Source: Rhodoglobus vestalii
GTDB lineage: Bacteria; Actinomycetota; Actinomycetes; Actinomycetales; Microbacteriaceae
Direction: 5' to 3'
Length of the DNA stretch: 64,000 bases
Assembly: GCF_006788895.1 (NCBI RefSeq)
Contig: NZ_VFRA01000001.1
Span: 2,046,001-2,110,000 of the forward strand
This document shows, piece after piece, positions 1-10,916 of this stretch (its first letter is position 1; every line of letters starts with the position of its first letter). Under the pieces are notes generated by a model, which searched no databases, was not told where the DNA came from, and worked only from the letters and a program-made list of their open reading frames with translations. A program made the translations under genes and the position numbers.

Positions 1-101
1 AGGTTATCTATTCCAAGTACGGCGGAACAGAAGTGAAGTACGGCGGAGACGACCTGCTCGTTCTGTCGGCTCGCGATGTGCTCGCCGTGGTTGTTCGCTA
101 G
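1..101 (+). CDS. groES: GroES co-chaperonin, C-terminal fragment
   Basis: Only the last 32 codons lie in the window; the reading frame starts at base 3 and ends at a TAG at 99-101. The residues read [15 protein letters not shown] followed by [10 protein letters not shown], the highly conserved GroES C-terminus that closes the beta barrel. GroES caps the GroEL folding chamber in the cytosol. No groEL follows: a strong terminator and then rarD come next, so groES is the last gene of its unit here, and any groEL must be upstream or elsewhere. Identity is secure despite the short length. Confidence 0.93.
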   Translation, partial: VIYSKYGGTEVKYGGDDLLVLSARDVLAVVVR

Positions 102-142
102 GTAAGCACTCGAATCCTCGCCGATCGTCACTGTTCGGCTAA

Positions 143-176
143 CGAAAAACCCCAGACTTCGGTCTGGGGTTTTTCG
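143..176 (+). terminator. Intrinsic terminator after groES
   Basis: A perfect 15-bp stem (143-157 with 162-176) closes on a TTCG tetraloop. The 5' arm has AAAAACCCC and the 3' arm GGGGTTTTT, so the U-rich stretch is inside the 3' arm. It lies 42 bp after the groES stop and before rarD. Confidence 0.92.
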
Positions 177-223
177 ATGTTTCGACGTAATGTGTGCCAG
201 CTCCGCGGTCGTAGGATTCATAG

Positions 224-1168
224 GTGACTACGACTTCTCACGCGACTGACCGCGTTTCGCCCAGCGGTCTCGGATTCGCTGTATCGGCCTACGTTTTGTG
301 GGGCATGATGCCGATCGTGTTTTTCTCCCTCCAAGAGTCGGGTGCGATCGAGATTGTGGCATGGCGAATCGTCTTATCGCTGGTCTTTTGCGCTGCCCTC
401 CTTCTGGTTACGCGCGGCTACCTGCGAGTCTTGGCCATCATCCGTGATCGCAAAACGTTTTGGAGCCTCGGCCTCGCCAGTTGCCTCGTCGTGATCAACT
501 GGCTGATCTATGTCTATGCGAGCGTCAATGGGCACATTGTCGAAGCGGCCCTCGGCTACTTCACCAACCCAATCGTCACCGTTTTACTTGGCGTACTCAT
601 TCTGCGGGAGCGGTTGCGCCCGCTTCAGTGGGTCGCACTCGGCATTAGTGCATTTGCGGTTCTCGTACTTGCTATTGGCTATGGCAGCTTTCCGTGGATT
701 GCGCTGGGGCTGGCCTTCAGTTTTGGGCTCTATGGTCTCGTCAAGAAAAGCGTGGGGCCCAAAGCGGATGCCGTTGGTGGCCTCGCCGTCGAAACCGCAT
801 TCTTGGCGCCGATTGCGGCCGTTGTGCTGCTCGTGTTGAGTTTAAATGGTTCGCTCACCGCGGGTTCAGCGGGCACCGATCACCTCGTGTTGACGCTTTT
901 CCTTGGTGCCATCACGGCAATCCCGTTGATTTTGTTCGCGGCTGCTGCGCGCCGGTTGCCGCTGACCTACATGGGTTTAGCGCAGTACCTAGCACCAATT
1001 TTGCAGCTCATCGTTGGGGTTTTTGTCTTTCAGGAGGCGATGCCGCCGGAGCGTTGGCTGGGCTTCGCGATCGTGTGGGTAGCGTTGGCAATTCTTACCT
1101 TTGACCTGTTTCGGCATTCGTCACGCACTCGGCTTGGCTCGGCAGCGGAGGCTCCTGGCGCCCTTTAG
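224..1168 (+). CDS. rarD: RarD-type EamA family drug/metabolite permease
   Basis: A 314-residue polytopic membrane protein of the drug/metabolite transporter superfamily with about ten predicted helices. Recognisable RarD features are the N-terminal GFAVSAYVLWGMMPIVF segment, the AWRIV motif after the first helix, and a C-terminal QYLAPILQLIVGVF helix. RarD proteins are inner-membrane carriers of unsettled substrate; the name comes from chloramphenicol sensitivity phenotypes. The GTG at 224 is the first start after the terminator, with an AGGA at 213-216 as a weak ribosome site. The gene looks monocistronic, followed by a 160-bp gap. Family is certain; substrate is unknown. Confidence 0.88.
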   Translation: MTTTSHATDRVSPSGLGFAVSAYVLWGMMPIVFFSLQESGAIEIVAWRIVLSLVFCAALLLVTRGYLRVLAIIRDRKTFWSLGLASCLVVINWLIYVYASVNGHIVEAALGYFTNPIVTVLLGVLILRERLRPLQWVALGISAFAVLVLAIGYGSFPWIALGLAFSFGLYGLVKKSVGPKADAVGGLAVETAFLAPIAAVVLLVLSLNGSLTAGSAGTDHLVLTLFLGAITAIPLILFAAAARRLPLTYMGLAQYLAPILQLIVGVFVFQEAMPPERWLGFAIVWVALAILTFDLFRHSSRTRLGSAAEAPGAL

Positions 1169-1329
1169 GTGTTTGGGAACCGAGTGACTTGATGCAGGTA
1201 GGAGGGCGTGCGGCCCGGATTGGGGGCGCGGCTGTGGCCACCAATTCGCCCAGTCAGGTTCGTATTTTGGGGTTCGCCCAGTAACGTATCAGTGCCCCTT
1301 TTTCTTTCAGGCGGTAGAGAGGAGCGACT

Positions 1330-2589
1330 GTGATGACATCCATACCCGTTGGAGCACGCGTGTCGCTGCGCACTCGTCGCTGGCCCACTGCGGTCGTGGG
1401 TATGCTCGCGGCGGCACTGGTGTTGAGTGGATGTTCGGCGGCGGAGCCCGCCGAAGAGACTATGGTGCCACAAGATTTGGCTCTCACCATTGGCGCTCTC
1501 GTGCCCGAGTCAGGATCGCTCGAAAAGTTTGGCCCCGCAGTTTCGGCCGCGATAGCGTTGGCCGCGCAAGATGTCAACGATGCTGACGCCAACCTCACAG
1601 TTACGGTAGAAACGCGCGACTCGGGAGATTCCACCGGAACGACAGCCGAGGATGCCGTAACCGAGTTGCTTGCTGCCCGGGCCACCGTGATTATTGGTGG
1701 GCTCTCTGACGGTGTCTCCAAGAAAGTGGTCGATAAAATCACCGCCGCTGGGGTAGTTGAGATCTCTCCGGCCAACAATTCGCCCGATTTCTCCAGCTAC
1801 GACGACAGCATGCTGTACTGGCGCACGTCTCCATCGTGTGCGCTCCAGGGGACTGTGCTCGGAGACGAGATGGCTGACCGTGTCGAGGGGTCTATTGCGA
1901 TTCTTGCAGAAGATGTGCTTTGTGGGCCGCCCCTTCCCCGTGCGGTCAGCGAAGCCTTCCAACGCGGTGGCGGCGATGTGATCGTCGATGAACGTATAGA
2001 CGAGGCGGCCGCGGGCCTAGATGATCAGATTGCTGAGGCGATTGCTGCGGAACCGGATGCCGTGGCTATCCTCGGCACGGCGAAAGCAGAAAAAATTGCC
2101 CAAGCCTTCATTGCCGCCGGGTACTCGGGGGATCAGCTTTTCTTCAGCGGTCTCTCGTTGGGCGAACGAGGCTCAGGATTTGCGGCGGGAAGCTTGACCG
2201 GGTCGATTGTGACGCAGCCGGGTCTCGACTTTTCAACGATCTCGGATTTTACCGATCGACTACTTGAGATTAATCCGGGCCTCACCGACTTCAGCTACGC
2301 GGCAGAAAGCTACGACGCTGTGATTCTGGCAAGCCTCGCCGCTTTGGCTTCGCAGAAAACCACTGGCAAGGAAATTGCGAGCAAACTGCAGGAAGTTTCT
2401 GGTGGCGCAGGAAGTGGTGAAGTCGCGACAACGTTCGCGGATGCTGCCGCCATTATCCTGTCGGGCGACACGGTAGATTACGACGGTGTTTCGGGCCCAA
2501 TAACCCTCAGTGACAATGGCGATCCGCAGGGCGCGATAATCGGCGTCTACGAGTACGGTAGCGACAACGTGTACACCCGGATCGACTGA
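1330..2589 (+). CDS. Branched-chain amino acid type ABC substrate-binding lipoprotein (paralogue 1)
   Basis: A 419-residue periplasmic-binding-protein-like (Leu/Ile/Val receptor, Peripla_BP_6) lipoprotein. An Arg-rich N-terminus and hydrophobic stretch lead to lipobox LSGC, with the lipidated Cys at about residue 35. The mature part begins with a GALVPESGSL strand typical of LivJ-like receptors, and the C-terminus shares FSYAAESYD, KLQEVSGG and YDGVSGPITL with the next gene, so the two are tandem paralogues. GTG at 1330 and ATG at 1333 are both possible starts, preceded by GAGAGGAG (1316-1323). It should deliver ligand to the LivHMGF importer encoded convergently downstream. Ligand unknown. 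Confidence 0.85.
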   Translation: MMTSIPVGARVSLRTRRWPTAVVGMLAAALVLSGCSAAEPAEETMVPQDLALTIGALVPESGSLEKFGPAVSAAIALAAQDVNDADANLTVTVETRDSGDSTGTTAEDAVTELLAARATVIIGGLSDGVSKKVVDKITAAGVVEISPANNSPDFSSYDDSMLYWRTSPSCALQGTVLGDEMADRVEGSIAILAEDVLCGPPLPRAVSEAFQRGGGDVIVDERIDEAAAGLDDQIAEAIAAEPDAVAILGTAKAEKIAQAFIAAGYSGDQLFFSGLSLGERGSGFAAGSLTGSIVTQPGLDFSTISDFTDRLLEINPGLTDFSYAAESYDAVILASLAALASQKTTGKEIASKLQEVSGGAGSGEVATTFADAAAIILSGDTVDYDGVSGPITLSDNGDPQGAIIGVYEYGSDNVYTRID

Positions 2590-2644
2590 GTAACACCTGC
2601 TGCTTCGAAAAGTCTACAAATGGTAACGATTCGAAGAGTGTTAC
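2590..2644. promoter_or_regulatory. Nested inverted repeat between the two receptor genes
   Basis: Two nested pairs of perfect 7-bp arms: GTAACAC (2590-2596) with GTGTTAC (2638-2644), and CTTCGAA (2603-2609) with TTCGAAG (2630-2636). The outer right arm overlaps a -35-like TTACAA. It starts immediately after the first receptor's stop codon, so it could be a hairpin that attenuates read-through, an operator for the second receptor, or both. No T-run follows, which argues against a simple terminator. Confidence 0.5.
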
Positions 2645-2668
2645 AAGGCTGTAGTACTGACGTATTGT
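2641..2668 (+). promoter_or_regulatory. Candidate promoter of the second receptor gene
   Basis: TTACAA (2641-2646) and TATTGT (2663-2668) are spaced by 16 bp, giving a plausible sigma-70-type promoter with a leader of about 85 nt before the ATG at 2760. The -35 lies inside the outer arm of the inverted repeat at 2590-2644. Confidence 0.4.
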
Positions 2669-2759
2669 GCGGACGTCTCGGGTGGGCTTAGCTTTGCAGT
2701 GTGGTGACAACGAAGTGCCACATCTGATTCCTGAACACATTCGAAACGCAAGGAGCAAC

Positions 2760-4043
2760 ATGAGCGTATTCGCGAAGGCTACGGCCTCCCCAACCCGGTC
2801 CAAGAGGACCTTGTTGAGCGGTCTCGCAATTCTCGGTGCAAGTGCACTAGTACTGGCTGGCTGTGCAGCTGACGGCGGGGACACCCCCTCCGGCGACGGC
2901 GGAGGAGGCGGCGAGCTCGCACTGAAGCTGGGAACGGCGCTGCCGGTCACAGGTAACCTCGCATTCCTCGGCCCGCCCGAGATTGCAGGAACCGAGTATG
3001 CAGCCTCGGATATCAATGCAGCAGATGCTGGCATCCAGGTTGAACTCATCCAGGGTGACTCCGGTGACCTCGATAACAAGGCATACGAGACTGAGATCCC
3101 GCGTCTGCTCGGTGAAGACGTCTCGGCTATCCTTGGTGCAGCATCCTCGGGTGTTTCGCTTCAGTTCATTGACCAGGTTGTTGGCGCTGGGGTTATCCAG
3201 TTCTCGCCGGCAAACACCTCGGCCGCATTCACGGACTACGACGACAAGGGCCTGTACTTCCGTACCGCTCCTTCCGACGTGCTTCAGGGTGAGGTTCTGG
3301 GAAACCTGATCGCCGCTGATGGTAACGAAACTCTTGGCATGATCGTGCTCAACGACTCCTATGGAACCGGCCTAGCCAAGTTCACGCAGGAAGCGTTCGA
3401 AGCAGCCGGTGGTGAAGTTGTTTCACAGCCCACTTACAACACCGGTGACACCACGTTCGATGCTCAGATCTCAGAAGTTCTTGCTTCTGACCCTGATGCG
3501 ATCGCACTGATCACCTTCGAAGAGGTTTCAACGATGCTTCCGAGCATTGTGAGCACCTTCCCCGCAGACAAGCTGTACCTCGTAGACGGTAACCTCGCCA
3601 ACTTTGGTACTGACTTGGCTCCTGGCACCCTCACCGGTGCGAAGGGAACCTTGCCCGGTCTGACCGTTGACACGATTGCAGACTTCACGTCCGCGCTCAA
3701 CGAGTTCTACGTTGACAGTGGCCAGCCTGAGCTAGAAGAGTTCAGCTATGCAGCAGAGTCGTACGACTCGGTCGTCTTGCTCGCTCTCGCCTCGCTCGCA
3801 GCCGGTTCAACCGACTCCGCAGCAATCGCCGAGAAGCTGCAAGAAGTATCGGGTGGTTCGGGCAACGGCGAGAAGTGCACCACCTTCGCCGACTGTGCAG
3901 CAATCATCAACGATGGCGGCGTAGCTGACTACGACGGTATCTCTGGTCCGATTACGCTCGACGAACTCGGTGACCCCACCGAGGCTGAGATCGGAATTTA
4001 CCAGTACGGTGAAGACAACACCTACAGCGCGTACGAGGGCTAA
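2760..4043 (+). CDS. Branched-chain amino acid type ABC substrate-binding lipoprotein (paralogue 2)
   Basis: A 427-residue Peripla_BP_6 receptor anchored as a lipoprotein (lipobox LAGC, Cys 35), followed by a Gly-rich linker and the mature domain beginning LKLGTALPVTGNLAFLGPPE, a classic LivJ/LivK opening. I chose the ATG at 2760 because AAGGAG at 2750-2755 sits just before it; the frame is open further upstream but without a ribosome site. It has the same ending pattern as the preceding gene (FSYAAESYD, EKLQEVSGGSG, YDGISGPITL). Codon choice (many GGT, AAG, CTC) looks like a highly expressed gene. A strong terminator follows. Ligand is not determinable from sequence. Confidence 0.9.
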   Translation: MSVFAKATASPTRSKRTLLSGLAILGASALVLAGCAADGGDTPSGDGGGGGELALKLGTALPVTGNLAFLGPPEIAGTEYAASDINAADAGIQVELIQGDSGDLDNKAYETEIPRLLGEDVSAILGAASSGVSLQFIDQVVGAGVIQFSPANTSAAFTDYDDKGLYFRTAPSDVLQGEVLGNLIAADGNETLGMIVLNDSYGTGLAKFTQEAFEAAGGEVVSQPTYNTGDTTFDAQISEVLASDPDAIALITFEEVSTMLPSIVSTFPADKLYLVDGNLANFGTDLAPGTLTGAKGTLPGLTVDTIADFTSALNEFYVDSGQPELEEFSYAAESYDSVVLLALASLAAGSTDSAAIAEKLQEVSGGSGNGEKCTTFADCAAIINDGGVADYDGISGPITLDELGDPTEAEIGIYQYGEDNTYSAYEG

Positions 4044-4062
4044 TAAGCCTGAGTTCCGCTAA

Positions 4063-4102
4063 GAGAAAGGCCCCAACCCGCCAACGGGTTGGGGCCTTTC
4101 TC
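4063..4102 (+). terminator. Intrinsic terminator of the receptor gene
   Basis: An 18-bp perfect stem (4063-4080 with 4085-4102) around a CCAA loop, with the 3' arm ending GGCCTTTCTC. It lies 20 bp past the receptor stop. Confidence 0.92.
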
Positions 4103-4313
4103 GTGCGTCCTGGAGGCTGTGGTGGGTGCTGAAACGGTTTCAGGGAGTGTCGGCTCATCCTCACGAACGTGAAACGGCGTCAGGTGGCCGCCTCAGCCAC
4201 TGAGCGTGACGGTGGTGATTGTGTGCTCGTCTCGCGACCCAGACGGCGCTGAGGGGCGGCGTAGAGCGCCAGGGCGGCATTGGATCGCACGGCTCCCGTG
4301 CCGTTAACGCACG

Positions 4314-4355
4314 AATGCCCCGCCGAACGAACTTCTTGGGTTCTAGCGGGGCATT
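4314..4355. terminator. Hairpin downstream of livF
   Basis: AATGCCCCGC (4314-4323) pairs perfectly with GCGGGGCATT (4346-4355) around a 22-nt loop. It lies 14 bp beyond the livF stop on the minus strand and ends the converging liv operon. No T-run is present on the minus-strand side, so efficiency is uncertain. The rest of 4103-4313 shows no supportable gene. Confidence 0.55.
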
Positions 4356-4368
4356 TGTGTGTGATCGA

Positions 4369-5106
4369 TCAGGTGCCGAGGGTACCGAGATACAGCCCGA
4401 TGACCTTGGGGTCGTTCAGGAGTTCCCGTCCAGTGCCCTCGTAGGCGTCCTTGCCCTGGTCGAGTACGTAGCCGCGGTCACAGATCTGCAAGCAGCGCCG
4501 TGCGTTCTGCTCAACCATAATCGTGGTGACGCCGGCCTTGTTGATCTCCGAAACACGAATGAACGCTTCATCCTGCTTCACAGGAGACAGGCCAGCGGAT
4601 GGCTCGTCGAGCAGCAGCACGTGCGGGTCCATCATGAGTGCACGCGACATCGCGACCATCTGACGCTCACCGCCCGACAACGAACCGGCGCGCTGCTTGA
4701 GCCGCGACTTGAGTTCGCTGAAAATGCTGACAACAAAGTCGAGCCTGTCGTCGTAGATCTTGGGGTTCTGGTAAAGCCCCATCTGCAGGTTCTCTTCAAT
4801 CGTCAGGCTCGGGAACACGTTGTTGTTCTGCGGCACAAAACCGACACCGCGTGCCACGAGCTTGTTAGCTTTAAGCCCCGTGATGTCATCGCCGTTCAGC
4901 GTGATCGAACCGCCGCGCACCTGCACTTGGCCGAAGATGGCCTTGAGCAGTGTCGACTTTCCCGCACCGTTTGGCCCAATGATTCCGATGAGCTCACCCG
5001 GGTTTGCGACCAGATTGCAGTCATTCAGAATATCGACGCCGGGAAGGTAACCCGCAGTCAGACCCTTGACATGGACGACCGCATTCTCGGTAGGAATTGC
5101 GTTCAC
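4369..5106 (-). CDS. livF: LivF, ABC transporter ATP-binding protein (branched-chain amino acid type)
   Basis: A 245-residue cytosolic ATPase. Walker A GPNGAGKST near residue 43, Q-loop GFVPQNNNVFPSLTIEENL, signature LSGGERQ, Walker B VLLLDEPSAGLSP and the switch VEQNARR all fit LivF, the smaller of the two ATPases in these importers. The start is GTG at 5106, overlapping the livG stop in a GTGA, so translation is coupled. It is the last gene of livH-livM-livG-livF. All catalytic residues are present. Confidence 0.95.
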   Translation of the reverse strand: MNAIPTENAVVHVKGLTAGYLPGVDILNDCNLVANPGELIGIIGPNGAGKSTLLKAIFGQVQVRGGSITLNGDDITGLKANKLVARGVGFVPQNNNVFPSLTIEENLQMGLYQNPKIYDDRLDFVVSIFSELKSRLKQRAGSLSGGERQMVAMSRALMMDPHVLLLDEPSAGLSPVKQDEAFIRVSEINKAGVTTIMVEQNARRCLQICDRGYVLDQGKDAYEGTGRELLNDPKVIGLYLGTLGT

Positions 5107-6077
5107 TTGCGGGGCCCCTTGCGCTTAGCGATAGTGGAGTCGAGCTCTTTAACCTCGGCGGCCAGATCGATCGCGGCCGTGTTCAGCTCGCCCTCGATGC
5201 GGCCGGTGACAACACCGAGGTCCACATCTTGATGCGAACCTAGGTAGGCGTCGATCACAGCCTGATTATTCATGACCTCGTCGGGCGGGCCCTCGGCCAC
5301 TACTCGGCCCTCGGCCATCACAATCACCCAGTCAGCAATATGGCGAACCATGTGCATGTCGTGCTCGACGAAGAGCACAGTCATGCCCTCTTCTTTCAAA
5401 TCGAGGATGTGGTCGAGCAGCGACTCTGTGAGCGCCGGGTTGACGCCAGCCATCGGCTCATCCAGCATCACAAGAGTCGGTTCGCTCATGAGTGCGCGAG
5501 CCATTTCGAGCAACTTGCGCTGTCCACCAGAAAGGCTGGCAGCGAAATCCGACGATTTGGCATCGAGCTTGAACTTCTTCAGTAGAACCTCAGCACGTGC
5601 CTCAATCTCGGCTTCCTGCTTGCGCCAAAGCTTCGGAATCATGCCGCGGAAGATGTTCTCCCCGATCTGGTCCTTCGCGCCGAGCTTCATGTTCTCAAGA
5701 ACGGTCAAAAGCCCGAGAGCTTTTGTCAGCTGGAACGTGCGCACTTGACCGAGTCTGGCTACTCTGTGTGCGCCCATCCCCGCTAGGGGGTGACCGTCGA
5801 ACGTCCACTTGCCTTCGTCTGGTTTGTCGAAACCGGTGAGGAGGTTGAAGAGTGTCGTCTTACCGGCACCGTTCGGGCCAATCAGTGCGGTGATCGCATT
5901 GCGGGGGATTTCGACGTGGTCAACGTCGACCGCGGTGAGACCACCGAACGTGCGACGAACTCCATCAGCAATGATGATCGGATCGACCTTGGCAACCCCA
6001 GGAGCGATATCGCCCTTGTGGAGCCCTGTCGTCTTTGCGCGTTGCACCGGTGCAGCCGGTGTGTCTTTATTTGACAA
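5103..6077 (-). CDS. livG: LivG, ABC transporter ATP-binding protein (branched-chain amino acid type)
   Basis: A 324-residue ATPase with Walker A GPNGAGKTT, a long insert typical of LivG after the Q-loop (RTFQLTKALGLLTVLENM), signature LSGGQRK, Walker B LVMLDEPMAGVNP and the switch VEHDMHMV. The C-terminal 40-50 residues extend beyond the usual LivG length of about 255, as does a 30-residue N-terminal leader. The start is TTG at 6077, supported by AAGGAG seven bases upstream, and overlaps the end of livM. It partners LivF at the membrane with LivH and LivM. Confidence 0.94.
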   Translation of the reverse strand: MSNKDTPAAPVQRAKTTGLHKGDIAPGVAKVDPIIIADGVRRTFGGLTAVDVDHVEIPRNAITALIGPNGAGKTTLFNLLTGFDKPDEGKWTFDGHPLAGMGAHRVARLGQVRTFQLTKALGLLTVLENMKLGAKDQIGENIFRGMIPKLWRKQEAEIEARAEVLLKKFKLDAKSSDFAASLSGGQRKLLEMARALMSEPTLVMLDEPMAGVNPALTESLLDHILDLKEEGMTVLFVEHDMHMVRHIADWVIVMAEGRVVAEGPPDEVMNNQAVIDAYLGSHQDVDLGVVTGRIEGELNTAAIDLAAEVKELDSTIAKRKGPRK

Positions 6078-7047
6078 AGGTCAGCTCCTTCTTATTGCCG
6101 AGAATGCCCTGTGGTCGGTAGATAACGATTAACATCAGCGCCACACCTACAAGGATAAATCGCACCGTCTGTGACTGTGTCGTGGTCATGAATGGTAGTA
6201 GGCCGATGTTGACCAGGGCGGGAAGCAGGTTGCTTAGCAGCACTTGAACGCCCCAGAAGATCACCGAACCGATGATGGGTCCGAAGATTGTGGCAGCACC
6301 ACCCAGCAGTAGTGCGGTGTACACGAAGAACGTTAGTGATGTCACATATACCCCGGGGTTCACCGACGCCGGGAGTGCATAAACGATTCCACCAAGGGCA
6401 CCGAATACACCACCGAGCATGAGCGACTGCAGTTTGTATGAGAATACGTTCTTTCCGAGGGCACGAACGGCATCCTCGTCTTCACGGATTCCCTTGATGA
6501 CACGACCCCAGGGGCTGCGCATGACAGACCACAGGATGAGCATCGCAATTGCAAGAATCACGATGCCGAAGAGGCGAACCCACCACCCGTTCTCGTTGTA
6601 CACCCAGGGGCCGAAACCGTAGGTTCCCTCCGGAATTGGGTTGAATGAACGGAAGCTCTCGTGGTAGCCACTCAGACCATCGGCAGAGCCGGTGTATTTG
6701 TCGAACGTCGTCGTCAGGAACAACAGACGCACAACCTCGGCTGCCGCAATTGTCACGATTGCTAGGTAGTCACCGCGCAGTCGCAGTGTAGGAATACCCA
6801 GGATGAGCGCAAACACGAGCGAGCCGCCGACACCGACGAGCATGCCACCCCACCACGGGAAACCGAAGGTGAGGATTGAGATCGCATAGCCATAAGCGCC
6901 AATCGCCATGAAGGCGGCTATGCCCATGTTGAGCAAACCGGTGAAACCGAAGTGCAGCGCAAGACCGAGCGCCGCGAGGGCGTATCCGATCGTTGCTGGT
7001 GCAATCAGCGATGACGCGGTGTTGGAGAGAATTTGCAGTATATCCAT
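6067..7047 (-). CDS. livM: LivM, ABC transporter permease (branched-chain amino acid type)
   Basis: A 326-residue permease with eight to nine hydrophobic helices. The segment GLLNMGIAAFMAIGAYGYAI, the LRLRGDYLAIVTIAAAEVVRL block and the EDEDAVRALGKN cytoplasmic EAA-like loop are LivM hallmarks, as is the C-terminal YRPQGILG shared with LivH. It starts at ATG 7047, ten bases after the livH stop, and overlaps livG by 11 bases. It forms the translocation pore together with LivH. Confidence 0.94.
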   Translation of the reverse strand: MDILQILSNTASSLIAPATIGYALAALGLALHFGFTGLLNMGIAAFMAIGAYGYAISILTFGFPWWGGMLVGVGGSLVFALILGIPTLRLRGDYLAIVTIAAAEVVRLLFLTTTFDKYTGSADGLSGYHESFRSFNPIPEGTYGFGPWVYNENGWWVRLFGIVILAIAMLILWSVMRSPWGRVIKGIREDEDAVRALGKNVFSYKLQSLMLGGVFGALGGIVYALPASVNPGVYVTSLTFFVYTALLLGGAATIFGPIIGSVIFWGVQVLLSNLLPALVNIGLLPFMTTTQSQTVRFILVGVALMLIVIYRPQGILGNKKELTFVK

Positions 7048-7056
7048 GAGCGGCCC

Positions 7057-8379
7057 CTAACCTATTCTCTCTTTGCGACCGAGGATGCCCTGCGGTCTGA
7101 ACAACAAGATGACGATGAGAACGACGAGCGCACCCACATACTTCAGGTCGGATGGAATGAAGAGGCTTGACGTCTCAACGAGGATTCCGACGATGATCGA
7201 GCCAACCAGAGCACCGAACGCGGTTCCCAAACCACCCAAGGTGACGGCGGCGAACACGAGCAGCAGGATCTGCGCACCCATGTCCCAACGAATTCCCGGT
7301 CGGAAGTAGGCCCACAACACACCGGCGAGACCGGCCATTGCTGCAGCAAGAATCCAGACAACCCGAACAACCTGGTCGACATCGATACCGGATGCGGCAG
7401 CCAGGGATGGGTTGTCAGAGACTGCGCGAGTCGCCTTACCGATCTTGGTCTTTACGAGCCACCACGCAAAAATCACGATGACGACTGTGCTCACGACCAT
7501 GCTGATCATGTTGGTCTGGCTGAGTGAGACTGAGCCAAAGAGTGGGATGTTGGGGGAGTCAGAACCGGGCAACTGCTCGGTTCCGCCACCGCGGAAGTAC
7601 TGGAAGGTGTAGCGAAGCGCCAGCGACAGACCGATGGAGACGATCATGAGCTGAACGATGCCCACACCCTTCTTGCGCAGTGGTTTCCATAAGCCGGCGT
7701 CGAGTGACCACCCGAAGCCGGCACTCAAAAGTACGGCTATCGGTATCGCAAGCCATATCGGCCAGCCGAGATCGACTGAGACAATCAATGCCATTACCGC
7801 ACCGAATGTCACCATCTCTGCGTGGGCGAAGTTGGAAAGACCGGTGGTTCCGTAGACAAGCGAGATGCCAATGGCGGCAAGTCCGAGCATGAGCCCGAAG
7901 TTGAGTCCGTTGACCAGTCGCTCTACGAGTTGGTCGAAGAAGTTGACGACGTTGCGCTCACCGCGACCGATAAAGAAGTTCGTCACTGTTGAGCCGCTGG
8001 GGCCGATCATGGCTTCTTTGACGTTGGGAGTATCGTCTTCTTCGTCGATTACGGCGATGCCTTCAGGAAGAGTGTTCTCGTCGAGGGTGACGGTGAATTC
8101 GTCACCATCGGGAACGCCAACTTTCCATTGGCCGTCGACATCCGTTTGGACTTCAGCTTCGTAGCCGCCGCCAGAAATGGTAAGAGTTACACCTTCCAAC
8201 GGCTCGCTATTGAGCTTGACGTTGCCAATGACGCTGTTGTCGTACTCATCGACGTTAACTTCGTCAGCCATCGCAGGCATAGACATGAGAGAGAAAGCGG
8301 CCGAAAGCGTCACAAGAAGCGCTATTAGCACTCCGCGTTTATTCTTCCGTCGCGTGCGGCGATATTCCGCTGTGTTCAC
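7057..8379 (-). CDS. livH: LivH permease fused to an exported N-terminal beta-sandwich domain
   Basis: A 440-residue protein, about 150 longer than ordinary LivH. Residues 1-38 form a signal-type segment ending AMADE. Residues about 45-125 look like a carboxypeptidase-regulatory or Ig-like beta-sandwich (VIGNVKLNSEPLEGVTL, then DVDGQWKVGVPDG). LivH proper begins near residue 150 with LVNGLNFGLMLGLAAIGISL and includes GLSNFAHAEMVTFGA and the final FRPQGILGRK. The start is GTG 8379 with GGAGG seven bases upstream. The fused domain should lie outside the membrane where the lipoprotein receptor docks. First gene of the liv operon, divergent from guaB across 230 bp. Confidence 0.9.
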   Translation of the reverse strand: MNTAEYRRTRRKNKRGVLIALLVTLSAAFSLMSMPAMADEVNVDEYDNSVIGNVKLNSEPLEGVTLTISGGGYEAEVQTDVDGQWKVGVPDGDEFTVTLDENTLPEGIAVIDEEDDTPNVKEAMIGPSGSTVTNFFIGRGERNVVNFFDQLVERLVNGLNFGLMLGLAAIGISLVYGTTGLSNFAHAEMVTFGAVMALIVSVDLGWPIWLAIPIAVLLSAGFGWSLDAGLWKPLRKKGVGIVQLMIVSIGLSLALRYTFQYFRGGGTEQLPGSDSPNIPLFGSVSLSQTNMISMVVSTVVIVIFAWWLVKTKIGKATRAVSDNPSLAAASGIDVDQVVRVVWILAAAMAGLAGVLWAYFRPGIRWDMGAQILLLVFAAVTLGGLGTAFGALVGSIIVGILVETSSLFIPSDLKYVGALVVLIVILLFRPQGILGRKERIG

Positions 8380-8565
8380 AGGACCTCCAGAAAGGGACCC
8401 AGCCGGAATTTAGAATCCCGCGGGTTCTGATGTGTCGACGGCATTGACGACACCGGCCGATCGCGCCCGACGCACAAGTGCTCGCCGGGTACAAAGCGGT
8501 GAAGCTATTATGCGGGGGATTCGTCAGCCACGAAACCCGTTAATATTGATTGACCGCAGATTTAA

Positions 8566-10905
<2,340 letters not shown>

Positions 10906-10916
<11 letters not shown>

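Noticed and set aside
1180-1329. Possible hairpin after rarD (ATTGG/CCAAT arms)
   Set aside because: Arms are short and loops GC-rich without a T-run; no convincing terminator was found there.
4219-5232. Long plus-strand frame over livF
   Set aside because: It is antisense to the clear livF/livG coding sequence and contains no domain.
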